From Paraspadella gotoi (taxonomy: Eukaryota; Chaetognatha): a DNA stretch of 64,000 bases. The notes below the pieces were generated by a model. The model ran no database searches. It saw only the letters and a list, made by a program, of their open reading frames with translations, and was not told where the DNA came from. This document shows, in pieces, positions 36,101-45,072 of the stretch. The stretch is taken from NCBI GenBank assembly GCA_051294375.1, contig JBJCIZ010000028.1, forward strand, positions 1,963,053 to 2,027,052. The letters run 5' to 3'. The stretch's first letter is position 1. Each line of letters opens with the position of its first letter. A program made the position numbers and the translations under genes.

Positions 36101-36413
36101 ACGAAGGAAGTAGGCGTGGTTTTATTAAGGAGAAATAGGAGGAGTTTTATTGACATAAGAACACGTTGGGATGATGATAATTAACTACAAAATATGTAGA
36201 TTATGCAGAGAAAAGGCAAGGCAATAAACAATATAACAAATAGTCCATAAGGAGTTTGATGTTTGTTTCTGAAGGTAAGTTGAAGAGTGATCCAAGTTCC
36301 CTCTCTCGTTTCTCTGCCGTCGGTTTCCTGAGGGAAGCCTCCTCTCTGATTGGTCAATCAGAAGAAAAGACGGAGAAGCAAGAGAGACAAGCCACGTGAT
36401 AATCCATTCTCTG
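36101..36413 (-). repeat. 5' LTR of a minus-strand retrotransposon
   Basis: A direct repeat partner of 33046-33404, about 313 bases, with scattered single-base differences. It is followed by (GAT)/(AT)n microsatellite sequence at 36414-36446. The same AT-rich microsatellite precedes the other LTR, consistent with insertion into an AT repeat. Confidence 0.75.
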
Positions 36414-36424
36414 TGATGATGATA

Positions 36425-36680
36425 TATATATATATATATATATATGTATATCCATCCGTCCTTCCGTCCGTCCGTCCATCCGTCCGTCGTCCGTCCGTCC
36501 ACACTTAAGCAAAAAACTCCAATTACTCGTGATTGGATGGATGGATTGGAATGAATTTATTTGTGGGTAGAAAAGTGTGTGATTAAGCAGGTTATAAAGT
36601 TTCAATGGAATCGTGCGAGTGGAAATGAATTTGAATGGAAAAAAAAATTCACATTTACGGAATTATATTGTTTCGAGCTT
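36425..36680 (-). repeat. Dispersed family A copy with CCGT microsatellite
   Basis: In reverse orientation it shows the family landmarks: (TCCG)n at 36449-36500, then TTACTCGTGATTGGATGG, GTGGGTAGAAAAGTGTGTG and TCGTGCGAGTGGAAATGA. The retrotransposon appears to have inserted into its distal end. Confidence 0.65.
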
Positions 36681-38240
36681 TTCGTTTCGTTTCGTCTTGA
36701 AATTAGAATTAGGTAAAATATTTGTTTTGTTTACCGACAACGAATTTGTTTTTATTTTCAAGGTGAAAAAAAAACGTACATGTTTACAAGTTTACAGATT
36801 TGTTATTGAAGTAAGAGAGAGAAAGAGAGAGAGAGAGGAGGGCCCAGCGCTACCACGTCCGCACAATGATTCCCCCGTCACCAGTCGACGTGGCAGAGGA
36901 GCATCTCAAAAGACACTGGGGAAGCGATACCCTTTACCGACCTGCAGCAACCTCACATGGCCCTTCCAGGTGGGGCGCCCACCTAAAAGGCCACAGCTCC
37001 TAATGCCAAAGCACCTAGGACAGGCCTCAGCCCGCCTCGCCGTAAGGTGAGAGAGGGCAACCGACAGGCGTATCAGTTCAAATGGACTAAGAGTAGCCCT
37101 CGGTATTATTTTCCGTGAGGGTCACTGCCTGATCCTAACCTGATAAGTTCTATCACACTGGCTTCTCAAAAATCCTGAAGATCAATGACATGCCAAATGA
37201 CCCGGTCTCATCTTCTCTAACCCAACCTTTGTCCGGAGGGAGGGGGCAAGCTCTAATTTTAAGTACGCGCAGTGCAACTCTATAGGTCACCTTTCGATCA
37301 GTCTGTCGGTCGGGTCTGTCCCACATTGTTAAAATGCTCATAACTTGCATAACTTGCATTGCTCATTTGTTAAGAGAGGAAAAAAATCAAATCTAAGGGA
37401 CTGCGAGGCGCCGCCTTCAGGAAATCCTAAAACTATAAAGAATTAAAAGCAAAATTCCGATGCAGTGCATGTCAGAAATTCAAGGGCTAAGAAAGTTATT
37501 GTAGTCATGTAGTCATGTCACGTCATGTCATGTCATGTTATGTCACGAGAAATACACAATATAAGGCAGTCACTGCGGCGCAACAAATTTGAATTACCGT
37601 TCTTATTTTCTTATCTTTCACTTTCTTTTTCACTTTTACTAAACCTCAAATCTTTATTTTCAATTTTCACTCATTTCTTTAGATTTCATTAATTTTCACT
37701 AAATTATTATATTAATCGTTAATTTCACAGTTTTTATTATTTAAAAAAAAAGTTATTGTCCATTTACATTGCTTAAATGTATTTCACTGTATTTCATTTT
37801 TCTTTCACACTCTCTCTCACTGTCTCAGCCTAACTTGTCCCCAATCTTAACCTGTCCCCAATCTCTCACTGTCCTTTTCTCAATTTTTTGTTGGAAAGTT
37901 GACCAAATTATGCAACTTGACCAAATTATGCAAGTCGTTATTGGCGCAGCTACTGGTAATGATTGGTAATGATTGGTAGATTTTTTTTATAGATTTATAA
38001 AGAAGTCAGTCTGTTAAGATCTGTTCAGATCACAAATTGGAAGTCAGAAAGAATTATCGTGATTTATCCTCGGATTAGCTTATTACCGCTCAAACTTGTT
38101 CCAATAAAAATCGTTTCTGTTATAAAAATTACAAACTCTGTTTTCTCCTAATTTCTCTTAAATTTTCTTGAGGTTGATACCTGTGGATTTTTGTGACTTA
38201 CTAGTAATATTTGTTTACTAAGTATTCATTTAATACTTAC
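36681..38240. other. Intron sequence without recognised features
   Basis: A GA run lies at 36815-36840 and a less AT-rich block at 36840-37340 has no sustained frame (the 145-codon ORF at 36613-37050 has no domain). GTCATGTCAT words occur at 37500-37545. Nothing else was recognised. Confidence 0.45.
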
Positions 38241-38799
38241 CATTTACAAAAAAACATTGTTCCTTGGAGCCGCTTGTAAGAGTGATGAACAGCATGCTTG
38301 ACTGAATTAGCAATTGCATGAAAGATTCGAAAATAACTTCAATTAAAATCAATAAAAAATAAAAAGCCTCTTTCTTAGGAAGAGTGCTTTTTACCCCGTC
38401 ACCAAGCTGATCAATGCAAAGGTCCACTGATATTGGGACTGAGGCCAATCCTATAAAGATCAGAGTAACCGCCATCCACTTTCTCGAAGGCGTCTTTAGC
38501 AAACGCAGAAAGCTCTCACGATTCCGGTGAACAACGGTAAAGGCATAGGCCGATGAAATCAAGCAATGATTGGTGAAAACAGCCAGAAGACCCCAGCCAA
38601 AGTAGTGTTCGTGTGATTGGTTGGATTTAAAAAATCGACGTATGGCGTTCAAGTCCGAACCTAAGTCGAGAACGCTCAGATTTATGCTCAGGATGAGCGA
38701 CGCTACACAGAAAAATCTTGGCCAATTCATGACGATGATAATTTTATTTCTCTCTTCCGGCAACAAAAAAACTTTTTCTCTCGCGCTTCCCTTCGACAT
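38241..38799 (-). CDS. XK-related-like membrane protein, exon 1 (N-terminal part)
   Basis: The ORF starts at the first ATG (38799-38797) after an in-frame TGA about 30 bases upstream, and encodes 186 codons plus one base before a consensus donor (AATG|GTAAGT). With exon 2 the coding length is 2481 bases, 826 residues. Features include a hydrophobic segment at about 26-44, DLGSDL at 45-50 (the family has an Asp-rich start of TM2), HYFGWGLLAVF at 65-75, two more membrane segments at about 108-124 and 146-156, and FESFMQLLIQSSMLF at 157-171, equivalent to the FESxPQLxLQ motif of XK-related proteins. I judge membership likely but divergent, and the protein is longer than typical members (roughly 370-690 residues). 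The intervening 5.3-kb intron holds an LTR retrotransposon. Confidence 0.75.
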
Positions 38800-39285
38800 C
38801 AAGTAATTATGAATAGAGGTTCTTTGTCAAAAGGCTAAATGTAATCAATAATGAGATTTCGCAGATTTGAGTGCATATTAAGGCGGGTAAAAATTTAACA
38901 ACATTTTATAACTTCTAGTTCTCTCAAAAAGATTTCTTTTTTATTTCTACTACTAAATCGATTTTCAATGCAACTTTTTGAATTAGTTCATTGGATTGTT
39001 GCACTGAAGTTTTTAAATATTTATTAATATATAACAATTGACAAAATTTTTTTTTTAATTAGATTTTTTAAGAACGGATTCCTATAAAGCTTAAAAAATA
39101 ATAATCATCATCATCATTGGCTGAATTTCATGTTTTTTTTAAATTTTTATCAATAAAACAAAAAATGTTAAAAAGTTGTAATAATAACCTTTATCTAACT
39201 TTCAAAGCTCTATCAGAACTATTAAAAAAAATTTAAAAATCATAAAACAAGTTTGAGCAAACAATGTCGGATCTCCCCACGATCA
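38800..39285. other. AT-rich sequence upstream of the XK-related-like gene
   Basis: This is AT-rich, with several stop codons in all frames. It should hold the promoter of the antisense gene, but I see no defined element. Confidence 0.4.
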
Positions 39286-39289
39286 TTAT

Positions 39290-39765
39290 CGGTAATTAAA
39301 TAATTAATTAATTCAAGTCAATTAATTAATTAACTTGATCCGAAATGTTTGTTTTGATTGATTAATTGACTGATTAATTAGTAATTGTTTAATTAATTGA
39401 CTAATTGATTAATTAATTGATTAATTATTTGATTAATTTATACATCTTGCATTTACATTTAATATAAAAAGAAAAAGAAGCATAATCAATTAGTGAAACA
39501 GGTTTTGTGTTTTTTTCAATTTAAACTCATTTCCACTCGGACGATTCCATCGAAACTTCATATCCAGCTCAATCACACACTTCCCTAACCACATACAAAA
39601 TTTCATTCCAATCTATCCATCCAATAACGAGTAATTGAACGGACGGACGAACGGACGGACGGACGGACGGAGAGACAGAAAGACAGACATCCTTTTGTTT
39701 TGCATAATTTATCATAATTCGATGTTCTGACATGATATATGATATATATGATATATATTGTACCG
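39290..39765 (+). repeat. Dispersed family A copy with GGAC microsatellite
   Basis: The clearest copy of the family. It shows an AATTAATTGA-rich head (39295-39430), AATCAATTAGTGAAACAGG, ATTTCCACTCGGACGATTCC, CATATCCAGCTCAATCACAC, then ACGGACGG repeats (39638-39672), AGACAGAAAGACAGACATCC and TTTATCATAATTCGATGTTC. No ORF is conserved. Confidence 0.7.
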
Positions 39766-39794
39766 AGATCGATCCCCAATTGTATCGGGATCGA

Positions 39795-39935
39795 TCCCCA
39801 ATGGAAGCGTGAGGACGGCCGTAGACCGCCTTGTGGGCCTGGAAAACCTCCAAGCTGGTTCCAAGCCCAGGACCCGTTCCATGGCTGCTAGAACTTGTTG
39901 ATACCATTCTTTGGCCCACTTAGCGCCTTATCCAC
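39795..39935 (+). repeat. Dispersed repeat family B, forward copy
   Basis: The order GAGGACGGCCGTAGACCGCC, GGAAAACCTCCAAGCTGGTT, CCAAGCCCAGGACCCGTTCC, CTTAGCGCCTTATCC matches 12560-12710 and, in reverse, 10145-10270. Confidence 0.5.
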
Positions 39936-40089
39936 ATGAATATCTACTTAAAATAAGCAGAATAATTTCCATTTTCCTTATTAGAACAAAATGCCAGACT
40001 TATTTATTTTCATACATACATAGTAAGGGGTAGTGAAAGTTACATACAAAAATTCTAAAAGTCCCAACTTATGAACAATACATACCATC

Positions 40090-40600
40090 AGTGAACATTA
40101 ATTTATAAAAAATTAATTTTTATGTTTTTTAATTTTTCGCAGTAGGTTATATTTATATAGTACTATCCTTATAAAATCAAAAAATTTAAAATAGGCTTTT
40201 CTTAATTTTGGATTGCAGATTTGAATTCCTCGTCAAAAGTTGATAAAAAAAATATAAATCATTTTTAAAATTCTTTTATTAAGTGGGTTAAAAATTAAAA
40301 AAACTATATTTAATATAAAAAAATTAATTTTCAGCTTAAAATATAGCTTTTTCTAATTTTTGACCACTTAATGAAGGAATTTTTCAAAAAGTTTATATTT
40401 CTTTTATCAACTTTTTATGACGAATCTAAATCTGCAAAAAAATCTTAGAGAAAACTGTTTGAAATTTTAAATTTATTGGATTAGTATAGTATAAATATGG
40501 CCTACTGCGTAAATTGTAAAATTTATTAAAAAATTTTTTTATACTAAATGTTCATTAGTAAAATGTTGTTCGTTCCTCACTTTTAGAATTTTAATTAAAG
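40090..40600. mobile_element. Remnant of an AT-rich foldback element
   Basis: Two halves around about 40318 are imperfect reverse complements (AAAGTTGATAAAAAAAATAT on one side, ATTTCTTTTATCAACTTTTT on the other). The sequence resembles the centre of the larger foldback element at 45073-45967. It has no ORF. Confidence 0.5.
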
Positions 40601-41285
40601 TTAAATTTAGAAATTTTACTACGCCTTAATACATAGTTATCACATAACGTTGGCAAAGAAGTGCAAGTTCTCTGGTAATTGACTTACACTAGTTCTAATA
40701 AGTTCATTAATGTCGCTGAAATGATTAAACACCTGCCTCAGGCTTCCTTTTATGACCTACAGTAATTGATGAATCCAATTCCGGTAAAGCACTTTAGAAA
40801 TGACCTTAACGATTCCATCTGCAATAAAGCGCCGCAGAAAAGAAAATACCAACCGCCAACTGCAGTTTAGCGCCCCGGAATTGTCCAGACCGATGTCATC
40901 TGCAGTGAAGCTTAGCACAAATAACAGAAATAATTTATCATAATTTGATGTTCTGACACGATGAAAGTGAATGACCGACAAGATTTTGGGGGTGGACCGA
41001 CGGACCGACAAAGGATTACAGTAAAAATAATAGGTGGGTGGGACTAAATAAAATTAGTTCCATAAAAACAAAAAAACAGAAATTGGTCAGGTTTGGGTAA
41101 GGCAAGAATTTAAAAGCTACTGGCAAGTCTCGAGTAAGGCAAACTCTTTGACCATATAATTTTTAAGCTCAATCTTTTTTAAAACCAAAAATAAACGTGT
41201 CAATTTTTAAGCATTTTCCGTTCCCAAAATATCATTTAAAATTTTTGATTTAATTAAACAATAATTTATTTAATTTTTTTTTTAG
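40601..41285. other. Intron end without gene
   Basis: This includes a short family A fragment (about 40925-41010, TTTATCATAATTTGATGTTC then GACCGACGGACCGAC). The rest is AT-rich intron leading to a T-rich acceptor. Confidence 0.45.
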
Positions 41286-41399
41286 CTAAAAACTACACTT
41301 GGCTCAAAGACGGGTACATCGACTGCGTCACGGACCCTCAAGCTCAGATGGTTAGAGGAACCAACATTCTCGGCCTCGTCGTCTTCTCCGCCGTTTTGG
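41286..41399 (+). CDS. SLC1 transporter exon: TM4 loop and start of TM5
   Basis: An exon of 114 bases (acceptor TTTTAG, donor TTGG|GTCAGT) begins with CT, completing the Ala codon from 30406, and ends in phase 1. It reads KNYTWLKDGYIDCVTDP and then GTNILGLVVFSAVLG, matching the MNxLGLVVFxxxFG block of the family. Asn-Tyr-Thr is a second N-glycosylation sequon in the extracellular loop. Confidence 0.93.
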
Positions 41400-41580
41400 G
41401 TCAGTTATGGCACATAAGGTCACATTTTGGGTCAGTTTTTGGGTCAAATTTGGGGTAAAATTTGGGGTAAGTTTTTGTGTCAAATTAGGGGTCAGTTTTT
41501 AGGGGTCAAATTTAGAGGTCAGTTTATGGGTCAAATTAGGGGTCAGTTTTTGGGTAAGAGGTAAGTTTTGGGGTTAGAAT
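41395..41580 (+). repeat. Short tandem array seeded at the splice donor
   Basis: The exon-intron junction TTTTGG|GTCAG is echoed about a dozen times in the next 180 bases as TTTTGGGTCAG, TTGGGGTAAG and TTAGGGGTCAG, with units of about 14-15 bases. Many copies contain a GT in donor-like context. Confidence 0.75.
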
Positions 41581-41797
41581 CGGTTTTCGTTTTAGATAAT
41601 TATGAGGCTCAGTTTTTTAACAGATTTTTTAACTTATTTGGGTTTAAAGCTTTGGGTTAATTTTTATTCTCAGTAATGTATCAACTGTCAAGTTTGATTA
41701 GGTTTTATTTCTAAATTTTGTCCAACGTCTTCAGAGTTCTCACACCTAAAAGCATATCATACCGTCACTGTCTCATACTTAACCCTTCTCTTTTAAG
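41581..41797. other. Short AT-rich intron remainder
   Basis: This is the rest of the intron between exons 41286-41399 and 41798-41937, ending in the TCTTTTAAG acceptor. Confidence 0.5.
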
Positions 41798-41937
41798 GCA
41801 TGGTGTGCAGCGGCCTTCAAAACGATGCCAAAGCAATAACGACTCTTTTCAATCAACTCAATCTTTGCATCATGAAGATCATCGAGATGATTATGTACGT
41901 CTCGCCAATAGGCATCTTCTTTCTCATCTTGGGACAG
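41798..41937 (+). CDS. SLC1 transporter exon: TM5
   Basis: An exon of 140 bases (acceptor TTTTAAG, donor ACAG|GTAAAG), phase 1 to phase 0. It reads LFNQLNLCIMKIIEMIMYVS and then PIGIFFLILGQ, matching the FNxLNExxMKxxxxIMxxxPIGIxFLIxG block. Confidence 0.93.
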
Positions 41938-41978
41938 GTAAAGATATAACACAATACATAATATATAATATTTATATA

Positions 41979-42863
41979 TCTGGAAGTGAATAAACGAGAC
42001 TGTGAGAGAGTCTCTATTGAAAGCTTGTAGGGATCTGCTATGCATTTTTTTCATAAGCGTGATGAAGGCTTGAAACCATCAAAATCAGGGGAAAGATACA
42101 GGCCCAACACAAGTGACTTTGACTCGAGCTTTCTTTTAGAATCGTTTGCCATAAATTAATCTCCCGGCTTTTCGGCTTTTACCCAATTTTGTATGAAGAT
42201 TGATTTATCGAAAAGTGACGAAAATTAACTGATAAATGAGACGACGACGACGACGACGACGACGACCAGCATTAGAGTTGACGATAGATAGATTATCTTA
42301 GGCTTCGTCGTCGTCATAGTCGTCGTTTCAATGTTGTCAAGTACCAAGGGGAATGAACTTTGATATACTTGAAACTAGGCGAAAATTAAAGCTCACTTTT
42401 CCAAAATGAAATAACCAAAACCTAATTTATAACCAATCAACCAAGAGACAAGAATAGTTTGAGAAACGAATGGATAATTACCATTAAAAATGTATAGTTA
42501 TAATTAAAAAGCACCCAAGTACAATGTAATATTTCCCGTTTTAATACTCAAGGGAGCGATCCTTTTATACAATTGAAACATTATTTGGAATATAATTCTT
42601 CTTCATTGAGAGGGAAGCCGGGTTCTCTGGGAGTGAATATGCCAGACTGTGAGAGAGTCTTAATTAAAACTTGAACAGACCTGCTAGGTGATTATCTTTT
42701 AAGTGTGATGAAAACCTTAAACCCCCAAAGCCTGTCTAAAGTCAGGGGTAATGTAGCTTATTTATTAAATGAATTAATAATTTTATATTGGTTGTAACAA
42801 TTTCATAGCAGAACCCTGCAAGTTTTCAATCGAGACTCTCTCACAGGTTCATTCACTACCAGA
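41979..42863. mobile_element. Intronic element with terminal inverted repeats
   Basis: Left end TCTGGAAGTGAATAAACGAG, then ACTGTGAGAGAGTCTC, TATTGAAAGCTTGTAGGG. The right end (42810-42863) is its reverse complement with few changes (CCTGCAAGTTTTCAATCGAG, ACTCTCTCACAGG). A third, direct copy of the end lies at 42625-42690. A (GAC)n run is at 42241-42265. No transposase is visible. GTGATGAAGGCTTGAAAC at 42059-42076 resembles a hammerhead core with C3 changed. Confidence 0.6.
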
Positions 42864-42984
42864 GTACTTAGCTTCCCAATCAATGAAGTGGTATAATGTT
42901 TCAATAAATTTTTCAATAATATATTATAACTTTCCCACCCTGGATGTTCCTTTGTTTTCTCACCTTACCCTCCCCTTAATACAG

Positions 42985-43183
42985 GTCATCTCTACCGAAG
43001 ACATGGGCGCACAAATGGCTAAAATCGGATACTACATTCTCATTCTTCCTCTTGACTCTTTCTTCCACGCGGGCCTCGTCATTCCTCTCATTTTCTTTCT
43101 GTTGACGAGAAAGAATCCAGTCAAGTACATCGGCGGGATGGTACAAGCATTGGTGACCGCCTTTGCCACGTCGTCATCTAGCG
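42985..43183 (+). CDS. SLC1 transporter exon: TM6 and hairpin HP1 start
   Basis: An exon of 199 bases (acceptor ATACAG, donor AGCG|GTAGGA), phase 0 to phase 1. It reads ISTEDMGAQMAKIGYYILI, FFHAGLVIPLIFFLLTRKNP, and MVQALVTAFATSSSS. The last five residues start the serine-rich HP1 motif TSSSSATLP, which is completed by the next exon. HP1 is the inner gate of the transport domain. Confidence 0.94.
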
Positions 43184-43789
43184 GTAGGAAGGGAGAACTT
43201 TTGAAGAAGGGGAGGATACTTTTTAAACAAAGGAACATCGACGAGGTTTCAGTTAATCTAATGAAAAGCTTCTTGTGTTTTGTCTTTTTATTTACGTTTG
43301 ATTGTTTTGTTATTAAAATAAGTTTTAGACAACCAATTTTAATTTTATATTTCAATTTATTTATATTAACCCTGAAATATTTTAATTTTTCAATTTTATT
43401 CTTTAAAGGGAAAAAGTTTGTTTTTTTTAGTTTTGAACAACGAATTTATTTAGCATGAAAAAAGGATATGTTTCGGCTTCAATGTAAGCCTTTATCAGCG
43501 CAAAGTGAATTTTATTCTTTAATCTCTGTTTTTCAAATTTAAAATTTTTTTTTCATTTTCTGTCTCTTTCTTTTGGCGAGGAAATCAAATCTCTTGTTGC
43601 GATTTTAAAATGATAAACTCGAATATCGAGTTTCTGTCTCGACAAAATTAGGAGATTTTTTATTCCAGTCGCTTTGAAGGAGGCACAACCTGTTATAGGC
43701 CGTATCAGTCTTTTTCAAAATGAATGAATAAATGGATGAATTGAGAAATGAACAAATGAAGGAATCGACGAATTAATGAATGGTTGATT

Positions 43790-43880
<91 letters not shown>

Positions 43881-44090
43881 AAGAAAGAGAGAAAGAAAAA
43901 GAAAGAAAGAGAAAGAAAGTTAGTCATCATTCTAAAGAAAGAAAGAAAAGAGAACCAAATGATTTTTTATTATAAAATTTCAAAACTCTGAAATACAGAC
44001 CGACATAACTTTCAATTTTATAATCTATTAATTTTTGAATATTAATAGTTTATCAATTCTCATTAAAGATTACTTACCCCCCCGATGCAG
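43184..44090. other. Intron with GAAA microsatellite
   Basis: The intron contains a hammerhead-like motif at 43470-43498 (- strand) and a long (GAAA)n run at 43790-43920. The Lys/Glu/Arg-rich ORFs are repeat translations. There is no gene besides the flanking exons. Confidence 0.7.
43470..43498 (-). ncRNA. Degenerate hammerhead-ribozyme-like motif (left palindrome arm)
   Basis: On the minus strand the sequence reads CTGATAA, then AGGCTT ACATTG AAGCC (a 5-bp stem II), then GAAAC. This is the conserved order of a hammerhead core (CUGAUGA, stem II, GAAA) with one change, G8 to A, at a residue needed for catalysis. Activity is therefore unlikely. Such motifs occur in animal genomes inside Penelope-like retroelements and retrozymes; no such element is recognisable around it. 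Confidence 0.35.
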
Positions 44091-44155
44091 CTACTCTGCC
44101 TGTTACGATGACATGCGTAGAAGAAAATAATAAAATAGACAAGAGAGTCACTCAG
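44091..44155 (+). CDS. SLC1 transporter exon: HP1 end and TM7 start
   Basis: An exon of 65 bases (acceptor GATGCAG, donor TCAG|GTAAAA), phase 1 to phase 0. It reads ATLPVTMTCVEENNKIDKR and VTQ, a near-perfect family signature (SSSSATLPxTxxCxEExxxxDxRxxxFVLP). Confidence 0.95.
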
Positions 44156-44550
44156 GTAAAAATAGTCAAGTTTAAAAAATTACATTCACGATTTCATTTT
44201 TAAAATGTTTATAATTGATATCAAGATGTCTGACAATATTATTGATGCAAAGAAAATTCAATAACTAAGAAACAGAAATTTAATTTTGATGTATTGCTTA
44301 ATCTTTATCATGATATCTACAAGTTCAAATTTTGTCATTTTCCAAATTTTTTTTTTATTTTCTAAAGTAGGAATGAATGATTTAATTTATAAAAATAGTT
44401 TTAAAATGAGAACAGATGGTTAACTACCTTAAAACAAAGAAAAAAAATATTTTGTTTCATATTTATCATTCCAACTTAATATAATATTAAGCTGAAATTA
44501 ATACTTATTTAGTTTTTTTTTCCCAAAATCCTTTATTTCCTAATTTTCAG
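44156..44550. other. AT-rich intron
   Basis: This is AT-rich intron sequence with a T-rich acceptor region at 44511-44550. Nothing else was seen. Confidence 0.6.
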
Positions 44551-44661
44551 TTTGTGCTGCCAATTGGAGCGACCATCAACATGGACGGTTCCTGCATTTA
44601 CTTCACGATTTCCGCCATTTTTATGGCGCAATTGGACGACATTCCTTTGGGAGTGCCGCAG
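44551..44661 (+). CDS. SLC1 transporter exon: TM7 with NMDG motif
   Basis: An exon of 111 bases (acceptor TTTTCAG, donor CCGCAG|GTCAGA), phase 0 at both ends. It reads FVLPIGATINMDGSCIYFT and ISAIFMAQLDDIPLGVPQ. In glutamate transporters the motif is NMDGTxxYE, where the Glu carries the co-transported proton (Glu404 in GLT-1, Glu373/374 in EAAT3); neutral amino-acid members have Gln there. Here the position is Phe, in both palindrome arms. Confidence 0.94.
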
Positions 44662-44816
44662 GTCAGAGAGAGAGAAGAGAGAGGGAGAAAATACCACTCA
44701 TTAAGTCATATGAAAATTATTTCACCCTCACTCCTCTCCTTTTCTATTTTTCTTTCTCTCCTTCTCTCTCTCTCCCTCCTCTCCCTCTCTCTCCCCCTCC
44801 ACACAAAAAAAAAAAG

Positions 44817-44986
44817 ATCATAACCATCGCCCATCCACTCGGCCTCGTCTCCATCGGCGCTTCCGGCACGCCCAAACGCCGGAATGGTCTTCTTCATCAT
44901 GATCCTCAACGCGGCCGGATTGCCGGACGAGAAAGTCTCTCTCATCTACGCCGTGGATTGGTTGTTGGATCGATTCATCACCGCGG
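44817..44986 (+). CDS. SLC1 transporter exon: HP2 and first half of TM8 (one extra base)
   Basis: The exon (acceptor AAAAAG, donor GCGG|GTGAGA) reads [11 protein letters not shown] and then, after skipping one extra base in CCCAAACGCC at about 44870, [17 protein letters not shown] and [12 protein letters not shown]. These are the outer gate hairpin HP2 and TM8. The reverse copy at 47741-47910 lacks one base at the same place and differs by other single bases, so the frameshift is probably a sequence error. In glutamate transporters TM8 reads DRxRT, where the second Arg (Arg397 in GltPh, Arg447 in EAAT3) holds the substrate side-chain carboxylate. Here it is Ile, in both copies. The exon ends in phase 1; the exon that should follow (TxxNxxGD) was not found. 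Confidence 0.88.
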
Positions 44987-45072
44987 GTGAGATGGGGGGG
45001 GCGTTAGTTTAAAAGGGTTTGGGTTGGAACTAGAAAAGGAGATGCACCGTCGTACAAGAAGACCTGATATAG

